Positions 39,891-48,175 of a DNA stretch of 50,926 nucleotides are shown piece after piece. Under the pieces are notes generated by a model, which had not been told where the DNA came from, did not search any database, and saw only the letters and a program-made list of their open reading frames with translations. The stretch's first letter is position 1. Every line of letters starts with the position of its first letter. The stretch comes from Gammaproteobacteria bacterium (GTDB lineage Bacteria > Pseudomonadota > Gammaproteobacteria > Pseudomonadales > Azotimanducaceae). The DNA is taken from the NCBI GenBank assembly GCA_030123805.1, contig JASJXV010000007.1:1-50926 (forward strand). The letters are read 5' to 3'. The translations under genes and the position numbers were made by a program.

Positions 39891-40298
39891 ATGTCTCAAC
39901 ATACAACCATTGCCTATCCCGATATCGAGATATATCTGGCTGACACAACCAGCGATGAGATCATTGCCTGGCTGGCAACTATTCTGGCAGACATCCGACT
40001 AACACGATCATCCCGTAACACCCGTACCTCGCACTACTCAGCCAGGTGCATGCATCGGCAAGGCGAAGTTGAGGTTCCCTTCACCATCGTCAAGAACGCC
40101 AATGCCAACTTTACCAGCTTGTGGTTTAAAACCAACCGTACTCCCTGGGCATCGGATCTGCAGTGCGCACGCGCTGCGGCAGCCCATTTTCCTCGTGAAA
40201 TTCGCTGTTCACCCGGTTCCTGGAATCCGGATCAGGATAGCGACCAATGGTTGAGTATTCGAGACACGCACGAGTCGACAGTTATCTGGAGAACCTGA
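39891..40298 (+). CDS. Conserved-looking small protein, function unknown
   Basis: I do not recognise this 135-residue protein. It is soluble-looking, with no signal peptide or membrane segment. It has a helical acidic N-terminal part (ADTTSDEIIAWLATILADIRL), a central strand-like part (GEVEVPFTIVKNANANFTSLWFKT) and a Trp-rich C-terminal part (RCSPGSWNPDQDSDQWLSI). TSLWFKTNRTPWASDLQCARAA looks like a conserved core. It sits 54 bases behind dapE and 12 bases ahead of gspN, so it is probably co-transcribed. A role cannot be given. Confidence 0.8.
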   Translation: MSQHTTIAYPDIEIYLADTTSDEIIAWLATILADIRLTRSSRNTRTSHYSARCMHRQGEVEVPFTIVKNANANFTSLWFKTNRTPWASDLQCARAAAAHFPREIRCSPGSWNPDQDSDQWLSIRDTHESTVIWRT

Positions 40299-40310
40299 AC
40301 AAAACCCGGC

Positions 40311-41096
40311 ATGAAAAGGCTACTGACCATCTATCTTCCCATCGCGATATTGACACCAATTGTCAGTCTGCCGTTTCTATTCCCCGCCAGACTCATTTGG
40401 GCAGGCATAAGTTCTTATGTTTTGAATTCAAGCACAGCCGATACAATCACCCTGGGGGAATCGGCATTCGAAATTAACCTGTCAAACTTTGCCGGTGTTT
40501 TCTGGCAGGGATCAGTCAGCATAGCTATAAATAAGCTTCCTCTGGGCAAAGTCCATTGGGAAATACAGCCTTCCGCCTTTATCGACGGTCAACTTGGTGC
40601 TTCTTTGACGTTCAAGGGACCTTTTCATGACTTTAAGGGTCTATTTTCAGGCACTGATGAATATCTTCAAATCAGCCAATTAAACGGACAGATAGAAGCA
40701 GCCGCGATCACGCCATTTGCTTCTGCTTATGGGCTGTATCCGGATGGTATAGTATCGATTAGAGATATTAGCGTTGAAATTCAGAGGGACTGGTTAACGC
40801 AGCTGACCGGGGAGTTATCCTGGGATGGAGGTTCTATTCAATACCGAAATATGGATGCCAAAGCAACCTACGCCCTGCCACCATTGACAGGCTTGTTATC
40901 ACTCGATGAATCAGCGCTGACATTTGAAATAATACAGACACAGGGATCGCTCCCGGTAATCGGAGCAGCGCTGCAACCATCAGGTTGGGGATCGGTGAGC
41001 ATACACCGTCGCTTTTTTGATCTGGCCGGAAAGAATTGGCTCGCCACTGATTCTGCCGATGACATAGCCCTTAAAGTTGAACAGAAGTTATGGTGA
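40311..41096 (+). CDS. gspN: Type II secretion system protein N
   Basis: GspN is a bitopic inner-membrane accessory component of some type II secretion systems. The 261-residue protein has one N-terminal membrane segment (about 5-30) and a periplasmic beta-rich part with repeated short strands (FAGVFWQGSVSIAINKLPLGKVHWEI), typical of the family. It directly precedes gspC and gspD. The name rests on pattern and context, not on a catalytic motif. Confidence 0.85.
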   Translation: MKRLLTIYLPIAILTPIVSLPFLFPARLIWAGISSYVLNSSTADTITLGESAFEINLSNFAGVFWQGSVSIAINKLPLGKVHWEIQPSAFIDGQLGASLTFKGPFHDFKGLFSGTDEYLQISQLNGQIEAAAITPFASAYGLYPDGIVSIRDISVEIQRDWLTQLTGELSWDGGSIQYRNMDAKATYALPPLTGLLSLDESALTFEIIQTQGSLPVIGAALQPSGWGSVSIHRRFFDLAGKNWLATDSADDIALKVEQKLW

Positions 41097-41180
41097 TTTG
41101 TCTGATTCATTCGTGCAACAGTGGTTGAAAAACCTGATAATTGTTAAGGTATACGGCTTATATTACCCTTGGAGGGTTTA

Positions 41181-42149
41181 ATGGAACTGATACTGGATCT
41201 TTTTTCCAGGTACAGTCGAAAGTTGGCGACCGGGGCCACTATTGTGCTTGTGGTTCTGATAGCCTTGTCCGTTACACAGACAGCAATATTCGTCCTTGAC
41301 CATTACAACGAGACTGGTGAAACAATTACGAACACACCCAAAGGGGAAGCGACGGGTTCAACCAGAACGGCCATTTCTTCGTCAGATATTGCCAGTCTCA
41401 ATCTGTTTGGAAAAGTTGATGAGAAGCAAAGCAGCGCCGCACTCGAAGCACCTGAAACCAAGTTGAGCCTTGAACTACAAGGTGTTTTTACAGCCGCTAA
41501 CGAGGATCAATCCAGTGCCATTGTGGCTGCAATCAACAAAAATGGTGAATTATTCCAGATCGGAGATAGACTGCCCGGTAACGCCATACTGGCAGCGGTT
41601 TTTGACGATCATATCCTTATGCGGCGCGGTACTCGTTTTGAAACTCTGAGTTTCTCTGATGATGCATTCAGAGCACCATCTGTTGTTCAAAAATCACGAA
41701 CTCAAAAACGACCACCCAGATCGACACTTACTCGTCAACGACCAACCACTGGCTCAATGCGAAGAGATTCCCGCAATACAGATTTATCAGGAAACATGAC
41801 TTCGGGAAGAAATAGGTCAAAATTTAACAATGTGTCCATTGGTGATTTTGTTAATGCGAACAAACGACAACTTGAACAGGATCCTGTTTCATTATTAAGC
41901 GAACTGGGGGTTGAACCGGTCGCACCCGGTGAAGCCAAGGGTTATATGTTAGCTGGAAACGTCCCGGATGTAATTTTGCAGAAATCCGGGTTACAAAGAG
42001 GCGATATTATCCTTTCAGTCAATGGCCAACCAGTAGGAAATGCCATGGCTGACGCATCTCTGGTTGAGTCGGTCATGGCCCAGGGACGAATACGCGTGGA
42101 AGTCCAGCGTGCAGATCGCCGCTTCTTTGTAACAGTGCCAGTCCGATAG
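41181..42149 (+). CDS. gspC: Type II secretion system protein C
   Basis: GspC links the inner-membrane platform to the GspD secretin. The 322-residue protein has one membrane helix (about 15-36), a homology region contacting the secretin (LNLFGKVDEK to about residue 160), a basic low-complexity linker and a C-terminal PDZ domain (LQRGDIILSVNGQPVGNAMADASL). ATG 41181 has GGAGGG 4 bases upstream; an in-frame TTG at 41169 lies before the ribosome site and is disfavoured. Confidence 0.93.
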   Translation: MELILDLFSRYSRKLATGATIVLVVLIALSVTQTAIFVLDHYNETGETITNTPKGEATGSTRTAISSSDIASLNLFGKVDEKQSSAALEAPETKLSLELQGVFTAANEDQSSAIVAAINKNGELFQIGDRLPGNAILAAVFDDHILMRRGTRFETLSFSDDAFRAPSVVQKSRTQKRPPRSTLTRQRPTTGSMRRDSRNTDLSGNMTSGRNRSKFNNVSIGDFVNANKRQLEQDPVSLLSELGVEPVAPGEAKGYMLAGNVPDVILQKSGLQRGDIILSVNGQPVGNAMADASLVESVMAQGRIRVEVQRADRRFFVTVPVR

Positions 42150-42275
42150 CGCTAAAACGAAAGGGTGGTTAGGTGTAAAAGAAACTTTCCGGTACTATGC
42201 ATGATCAGGAAGGCATTTGCACTTAAATTTTTTTACCGGTTTTCATCGGAGTTTATCGGCATTGTGAAAACATAT

Positions 42276-44204
42276 ATGCAACTTTCATTGACGAAACTTT
42301 CTTTGCTAACGCCATGTCGATGGAAAAAGTGGCTAATTGCTCTCTTGCTCGTTTCCATTTCTCAAGCAGGACTAAGCGACGACCAGACATGGAAGATCAA
42401 TCTCAAGAATGCAGACATTCGAGAATTTATTACTCAGATCTCCACCATCACAGGCAAGACTTTCATAGTAGATCCCAGAGTAAAGGGTAAGGTGACGATT
42501 ATTTCCAGTACGTCACTGGATACGGATGCAACCTATGAATTATTCTTAAGTGTACTCAGAGTCCATGGTTATGCTGCGGTACCTAGCGGAAGTGTAGTCA
42601 AAATAGTACAACAGGTGCTGGCAAAACAAAGTGGCAGCGAGATGGATTTTGTAGAGACTGCAGAGGGTGAGCAGCTCATCACCCGCGTGATTCCTGTGGC
42701 TAATACAACTGCAATAGAACTCGTTAAAATATTGCGTCCCATGATTCCTCAATATGGCCATATCGCTGGTCTCACCACGCCTAACGCTCTGATCATTAGC
42801 GATCATGCCGAAAACATTAAACGACTCATTAAAATCGTCAACAGTATCGATGTAGCAGACACCACCACACTGATGATCCTGCAACTCAAAGAAGCCTGGG
42901 TTGAAGACATTGTCGCTCTGCTGGAAAAGCTTGCACCGGCAGAAATAGGCAAATCGGCAAAAGGTCCCAACAGCATCAGGATAGTAGCCAATGCTCGCAA
43001 TAACAGCCTGGTACTAAAGGGTGAGCCCAGGACACTGGAAAGAATGAAAGATCTGGTAGAGAAACTGGACATGCCTGCGGATGATACCAGCACAATCCAG
43101 GTAATCCGATTGGCAAATGCCGACGCAGGCGATATGGCCGAGATCCTGAAGAATCTGGTTTCCGACACGGATACCAGAACGGCCCGGACCGACCAACAAT
43201 CCGGCACAAGCATTCAAGCGGATGAAAGCTTGAATGCCCTGATCATCAGAGCTGATCCTGCGCAGATGTTCGAGTTAAAGAAAGTGATTGAACTGCTGGA
43301 CATCAGACGAGTGCAAGTGTTGATTGAAGCTGCCATTATCGAGGTATCAACTGACTTTACCAAGGATCTGGGTTCAGAATTGATCGCTGCAGACATCTCG
43401 GCGGAAACATTACCACTTGGCATTACAGCGCCATCGGGTATTTTGGCTAGTATTCTTCTAGCCCAGGCGGGGATACCTACCGCCTCGATTCCCGATCTTG
43501 GCACGTCTCCTCTTTTGGCCGCTGGGAAATGGAGAAAAGATGGAGTAAGTTTCGGATTCATTCTTCGTGCCCTGATACAGAACAGCGATGTAAATCTGTT
43601 GTCTACTCCCAGCATCCTCACCCTGGACAATCAGAAAGCAACGATTGTGGTGGGACAGAGTGTACCCTTCAGAACCGGTTCTACAACCACAGGGAGCGGT
43701 GGCACGATTAACCCATTTACTACGATTGAGCGTCAGGATGTGGGTCTTACTCTGGAAGTGACGCCTCACATTCATGATGGAAATCTTATTCGATTGGAAA
43801 TTTACCAGGAGGTTTCCGAAGTAGACCAGCGGAGCTTCGGCCTTGTGGGCGATGACGGTACGTCAGATCTCATCACCAACATACGAACAATAGAGACAAC
43901 GGTCCTGGTTGAAGATGGCGAGATCATCATCCTCGGTGGTTTGATGCGTGACAAGATTACAACCAGTGAATCCAGAGTACCTGTGCTGGGAGCAATTCCA
44001 CTTATTGGCAGGTTTTTCAAGAGCAGCAGTGACAAGCATGAAAAACAGAATCTGTTGGTGTTTCTCCGTCCCACAGTGCTGACTACCAAAGAAGGTATCG
44101 CAGAAATTAGCAAGCGGAAGTATTCCAGTGTATGGGAAGTGGAGATCAAGGGCGTCGATCCACTGCAGCTGATGAGTGAATCGCTGGATGGTACGTATCG
44201 CTAA
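42276..44204 (+). CDS. gspD: Type II secretion system secretin GspD
   Basis: GspD forms the outer-membrane channel of type II secretion. It has a signal sequence (membrane segment WLIALLLVSISQAGLS), N0 to N3 domains (NLKNADIREFITQISTITGKTFIVDP; N1-N3 with IQVIRLANADAGDMAEIL) and the C-terminal secretin domain (NLLSTPSILTLDNQKATIVVGQSVPF to VPVLGAIPLIGRFFKSS). The frame is open to 42165. GTG 42264 or ATG 42276 give a normal signal peptide. The C-terminal tail after LVFLRPTVL is about 40 residues. The gene follows gspC by 126 bases. Confidence 0.95.
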   Translation: MQLSLTKLSLLTPCRWKKWLIALLLVSISQAGLSDDQTWKINLKNADIREFITQISTITGKTFIVDPRVKGKVTIISSTSLDTDATYELFLSVLRVHGYAAVPSGSVVKIVQQVLAKQSGSEMDFVETAEGEQLITRVIPVANTTAIELVKILRPMIPQYGHIAGLTTPNALIISDHAENIKRLIKIVNSIDVADTTTLMILQLKEAWVEDIVALLEKLAPAEIGKSAKGPNSIRIVANARNNSLVLKGEPRTLERMKDLVEKLDMPADDTSTIQVIRLANADAGDMAEILKNLVSDTDTRTARTDQQSGTSIQADESLNALIIRADPAQMFELKKVIELLDIRRVQVLIEAAIIEVSTDFTKDLGSELIAADISAETLPLGITAPSGILASILLAQAGIPTASIPDLGTSPLLAAGKWRKDGVSFGFILRALIQNSDVNLLSTPSILTLDNQKATIVVGQSVPFRTGSTTTGSGGTINPFTTIERQDVGLTLEVTPHIHDGNLIRLEIYQEVSEVDQRSFGLVGDDGTSDLITNIRTIETTVLVEDGEIIILGGLMRDKITTSESRVPVLGAIPLIGRFFKSSSDKHEKQNLLVFLRPTVLTTKEGIAEISKRKYSSVWEVEIKGVDPLQLMSESLDGTYR

Positions 44205-44227
44205 AGACCTGAGCATCCGACACGATC

Positions 44228-46738
44228 ATGTCATATGGATTTAACAGGCCTGTGGAAAATCAAACACCAGTAGATGTTGTGCATAATCCCATAAGTGCAA
44301 GAATCAAATCGTTGCAATTCGGCATTGCGCAGAAACTAATGTCTGCGTGGGTCCGCCCTACAGTTATTGGCGATGATCCACGACAAACCGGACTCGACAC
44401 TTCACAACCGGTTTGCTACGTACTACCCAATCTGTCACTGGCGGACCTTCTGGTTACGGATCATGCCTGCCGTAATGCGCAAATGCCCGCGCCAGTTAAG
44501 CCTATTGCAGGACAAATTATTTCTGAGGACAAAGCCTTTTTCTATCTGGCGCATAGAGAAGGCAGGATTTTACAGCGTCCCAGCATGCGCGCATATTCAC
44601 CCCGGCTCCTACGTATTATGACGACGTTACGTACCAACACAGAGCTGGATATTCAATTGGTACCTGTATCTTTGTTCTGGGGTCATGCCCCGGACCGGGA
44701 AAAATCCATATTAAAAACTATCTTTTCGGACAACTGGGTTGTTACCGGACGATTCAAAAAGACCTTTGCCCTGATCTTTCACAGACGACACATTGTGCTT
44801 AGATTCAGCCCACCTATTTCACTTAGAGAACTCATTGACAATGAACCCGACCCTCAGCTGCAACTAAGAAAACTCAGGCGGATATTGCGCGTTCATTTCA
44901 GAAGGCAACGGCAGGCGATACTGGGTCCGGATCTTTCGCATCGTCGCACGCTGGTAGACACACTATTGTCCGGCACGCTGGTGCAAGACATGATATCGCT
45001 GGAAAGTAATGCACAGAAGTTACCCATTTCGGAAATAGAAGATACAGCCAGGCAGTATGCAAACGAAATAGCTGCACACCAATCTTATAGTGTCGTCCGC
45101 ATCATGTATACTTTGTTGACATGGTTATGGAATCGACTTTACGAAGGCATAACAATTAACAATATTGAAAGGGTGCAAAGCCTCGCCGAGGATAACGAGA
45201 TTGTTTATGTGCCCTGCCACAGGAGTCATATCGACTATCTGTTGCTGTCTTATGTGCTCTATACAAACGGATTAACGCCGCCACATATAGCTGCGGGCAA
45301 AAACCTGAACATGCCCATAGTGGGTCCTGTGTTACGCCGCGGCGGTGCATTTTTCATGCGCCGCTCATTTTCCGGCGATCCGTTATACAAAACCGTGTTG
45401 GATGAGTATATGCACTTAATGTTCAGTAAGGGCTATGCAGTCGAATACTTTATCGAGGGCGGCAGGAGCAGAACGGGGAGAATGCTGCAACCACGAACGG
45501 GCATGGTCTCCATGACCATGCAAAGTTTTCAAAGAGACCCTTCATTGCCACTTGTGTTTATGCCGGTTTACTTTGGCTATGAGAAAATACTGGAGGCAAG
45601 AACCTATGTCGACGAACTCAAGGGTACACCAAAAAAACAGGAATCTGTGTTTGATCTCTTCAGTATCTTCAAACAACTCAAGAGTTCGTTCGGCCGGGTA
45701 AACGTCAATTTCGGCGATCCCCTGTATTTATCCGAATTCATGGATGAACATCTACCAGAATGGCGGCATGTGAAGGAAATAGACAGGGAAGACAGTTTTA
45801 CTCTGGGAACTTTACTGGCCAATGAACTCGGAACGCGAATTAATAACGCCGCTGCAATCAATCCTGTCAATCTGGTTGCCACCATCCTGTTGGCAACTCC
45901 AAAGCAGGTTATCGAGGAGACCCGGTTACAAGAAAGTATCACCTTCCACCTCAGATTATTTCAAGCGTTCCCTTACACTGCAGACAGCACCATCACCTCG
46001 CTCTCTGCCACCGAGATCATCGACAAGGCCGTGCAAGTCTCAATATTGACACGTAAAAACTATCGGTTCGGTAATATTCTCTCCGCTGAAGGCGATGTGG
46101 CCGTTCTTTTAACTTACTATAAGAACAATATCAGCCATATCCTGGCATTACCATCTCTCGTTGCCAGACTTCTGTTAACCACCAATCAGCCATCCAGCAA
46201 TTTGTTAATCGCCAAATGCAAGCAAATCTATCCCTATCTGAAGGCGGAGCTACTGCTGTGCTGGCAACTATCAGACATTGAACAGGTTTTGGGTGAGCTT
46301 TTGCAGGCCATGGCCAGTATTGGTCTTTTCGAGATTAACCAGCATGAACTCATCCTTCCCACCGGTGCTTCCTCTGAATTCGCGGCACTGGATGTTCTCA
46401 GCCGCATGATCGAGCCCACGCTGGAAAGATATCTGATTGCATTATCCGTGCTGGAGGAAACTGAAAAACTGTCGAGACATGACTGGGAATCCAGTTGTCA
46501 AGTCATCGCCGAACAATTATCAGTAATCTATGGACACAATGCACCGGAATTTTTTGACAGATCTCTGTTCTCAACTTTTATCTCCACGATGATCGCGGCA
46601 AACCTGGTGACCGAGGAATTGAAGCGCCAACCGTCTCTGAACGAATTGATGCACATGATTCGCGGCAGTCTCAATCCAGCCATTCAGCACAACATCAATC
46701 AGGCAGTAAGTCAGCTTTCGATTACAACTCCCGGATAA
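44228..46738 (+). CDS. plsB: Glycerol-3-phosphate 1-O-acyltransferase PlsB
   Basis: PlsB acylates glycerol 3-phosphate, the first step of membrane lipid synthesis, at the inner membrane. The 836-residue protein is close to the family length. It has the acyltransferase motif I HRSHID near 330-336, GGAFFMRRSF, the EGGRSRTGR motif III and FMPVYFGYEKILE. The downstream part is helical and lacks motifs. It overlaps the convergent rsmJ by 17 bases at its 3' end. Confidence 0.97.
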   Translation: MSYGFNRPVENQTPVDVVHNPISARIKSLQFGIAQKLMSAWVRPTVIGDDPRQTGLDTSQPVCYVLPNLSLADLLVTDHACRNAQMPAPVKPIAGQIISEDKAFFYLAHREGRILQRPSMRAYSPRLLRIMTTLRTNTELDIQLVPVSLFWGHAPDREKSILKTIFSDNWVVTGRFKKTFALIFHRRHIVLRFSPPISLRELIDNEPDPQLQLRKLRRILRVHFRRQRQAILGPDLSHRRTLVDTLLSGTLVQDMISLESNAQKLPISEIEDTARQYANEIAAHQSYSVVRIMYTLLTWLWNRLYEGITINNIERVQSLAEDNEIVYVPCHRSHIDYLLLSYVLYTNGLTPPHIAAGKNLNMPIVGPVLRRGGAFFMRRSFSGDPLYKTVLDEYMHLMFSKGYAVEYFIEGGRSRTGRMLQPRTGMVSMTMQSFQRDPSLPLVFMPVYFGYEKILEARTYVDELKGTPKKQESVFDLFSIFKQLKSSFGRVNVNFGDPLYLSEFMDEHLPEWRHVKEIDREDSFTLGTLLANELGTRINNAAAINPVNLVATILLATPKQVIEETRLQESITFHLRLFQAFPYTADSTITSLSATEIIDKAVQVSILTRKNYRFGNILSAEGDVAVLLTYYKNNISHILALPSLVARLLLTTNQPSSNLLIAKCKQIYPYLKAELLLCWQLSDIEQVLGELLQAMASIGLFEINQHELILPTGASSEFAALDVLSRMIEPTLERYLIALSVLEETEKLSRHDWESSCQVIAEQLSVIYGHNAPEFFDRSLFSTFISTMIAANLVTEELKRQPSLNELMHMIRGSLNPAIQHNINQAVSQLSITTPG

Positions 46739-47492
46739 ACACATCAAAGCGGCTTGCTTTGCCCTTCAGGCTAAAGGTCGGTTTTACTGACACCCCTTCC
46801 GCACGAAGCGGTCGTTTCAGTACAACTCTGTCGGCACCGGAAGCTCTTGCACATGAAAACAAATCCTCGAATTCTTCATCTGAGCCGATTATTTCCTGCA
46901 TAAATTGCATATCCCCCCTGGATAAAGCACTTTGCGATTTGGCAGGAAACATGGGGTCCAGATATACAACATGGTTACATAAGGTTTGCTGGCGTTTGAT
47001 CCACTCACATGCTTCTGCAGTTTCGAACGTCATTCGAGCTGCTATTTCTGCAAGTGCATCAGATTCTGCAGCTCTTCGCAGACCGTCCTCCAACAGTAAT
47101 GCCATAATGGGAGATCTTTCCAACATAATCACTGAGCACCCCAGCATCGCCAATATAAAACTGTCCTTACCTAATCCCGCTGTCGCATCCACAACAGTAA
47201 CAGTGCTCTTCTTTCCGATACCAACTGCGCGAGCAATGGCTTCATTTCTGCGACTGCTGTGGACCCTTCTGTACGCCATGCTACCCGTATTGAAATCCAC
47301 GCGTAATGGTTTCTGATTTGAGCCAGTCTTTTTAATGGCCAAACCATCCTCTGCTACCAGTAGTTGAAAGTCGCCATGGGTGTGATTCGGCTTGCCATTC
47401 AAACCCAGGTTACTCACACCCAAACGTTCAGCGATCTCATCAGAGCGCGCCTGACAGGCGGTACTCATGGGTACAACACAAAGGTAGTTCAT
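46722..47492 (-). CDS. rsmJ: 16S rRNA (guanine1516-N2)-methyltransferase RsmJ
   Basis: RsmJ methylates G1516 of 16S rRNA. The 256-residue protein has the family block AYRRVHSSRRNEAIARAVG, the SAM-binding motif VVDATAGLGKDSFILAMLG, and the VVYLDPMFPAKSQSA catalytic segment. Its ATG shares one base with the tsaB stop (TGATG), so the two are coupled. Met9 is an alternative start. Its 3' end overlaps plsB by 17 bases, tail to tail. Confidence 0.95.
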   Translation of the reverse strand: MNYLCVVPMSTACQARSDEIAERLGVSNLGLNGKPNHTHGDFQLLVAEDGLAIKKTGSNQKPLRVDFNTGSMAYRRVHSSRRNEAIARAVGIGKKSTVTVVDATAGLGKDSFILAMLGCSVIMLERSPIMALLLEDGLRRAAESDALAEIAARMTFETAEACEWIKRQQTLCNHVVYLDPMFPAKSQSALSRGDMQFMQEIIGSDEEFEDLFSCARASGADRVVLKRPLRAEGVSVKPTFSLKGKASRFDVFIREL

Positions 47493-48175
47493 CAGGATGA
47501 TTTCTGCGCCACGGTCTCTCTCAGGTAGACCGGTTTGGCATGTTCGGCATCAACGTGGCTGCCTTGCAAAAAATCATTTTCAGCAAGGCTTATCAGATCT
47601 CTGGCATGAGGTAATGCCTCCACATCAATCCCCAAAGTCTCCTGCCCGAGCGCCTTTTCCAGAATAGGCCGATGTATCCAACCATTTCCAACTCCGAACC
47701 AGGTACCCGGTTCCGGTAGACTGACTTCAGATGCCTGCATAACACACTCTGCACCGATTTTAGTCATCAACCCATATTGCAGCTTATAGCTCCCCCAATA
47801 GACCTCTTCCTGACGTGCCTGCATCGCCACCAGGCATCGCTCTTCACCTGTCATGCGGAACTGCCCCTGCGCCATACAGGCCAGCGTAGAAACTGGAACT
47901 ACTGGCAGGTTCGCCCCAAAGGCCAATCCTTGCACAACACCGACGGTTATTCTTAACCCGGTAAAGGATCCTGGACCACAGCCAAAGGCGATACAGTCGA
48001 GACTTTTCAGAGTCATTGAACCTGACTCAAGAACTTCCTCGATCATAGGTAAAAGTTCCTGGTTATGATGCCGGGGAACAATCCTGAATATCTCGTTAAT
48101 TCCCTCTTCCGTCTGCAATGCGACCGTACAAGCTTGAGTGGAAGTGTCCAGAGCGAGTAGTTTCGGTTTTCTCAA
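47492..48175 (-). CDS. tsaB: tRNA threonylcarbamoyladenosine biosynthesis protein TsaB
   Basis: TsaB is the non-catalytic ASKHA-fold partner of TsaD in making t6A37 on ANN-decoding tRNAs. The 227-residue protein has the N-terminal LLALDTSTQACTVAL, the FGCGPGSFTGLRITVGVVQGLA motif and C-terminal PVYLRE. The only fitting start is TTG at 48175, overlapping the yoaA stop as TTGA; no ATG precedes the conserved N-terminus. Confidence 0.96.
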   Translation of the reverse strand: MRKPKLLALDTSTQACTVALQTEEGINEIFRIVPRHHNQELLPMIEEVLESGSMTLKSLDCIAFGCGPGSFTGLRITVGVVQGLAFGANLPVVPVSTLACMAQGQFRMTGEERCLVAMQARQEEVYWGSYKLQYGLMTKIGAECVMQASEVSLPEPGTWFGVGNGWIHRPILEKALGQETLGIDVEALPHARDLISLAENDFLQGSHVDAEHAKPVYLRETVAQKSS

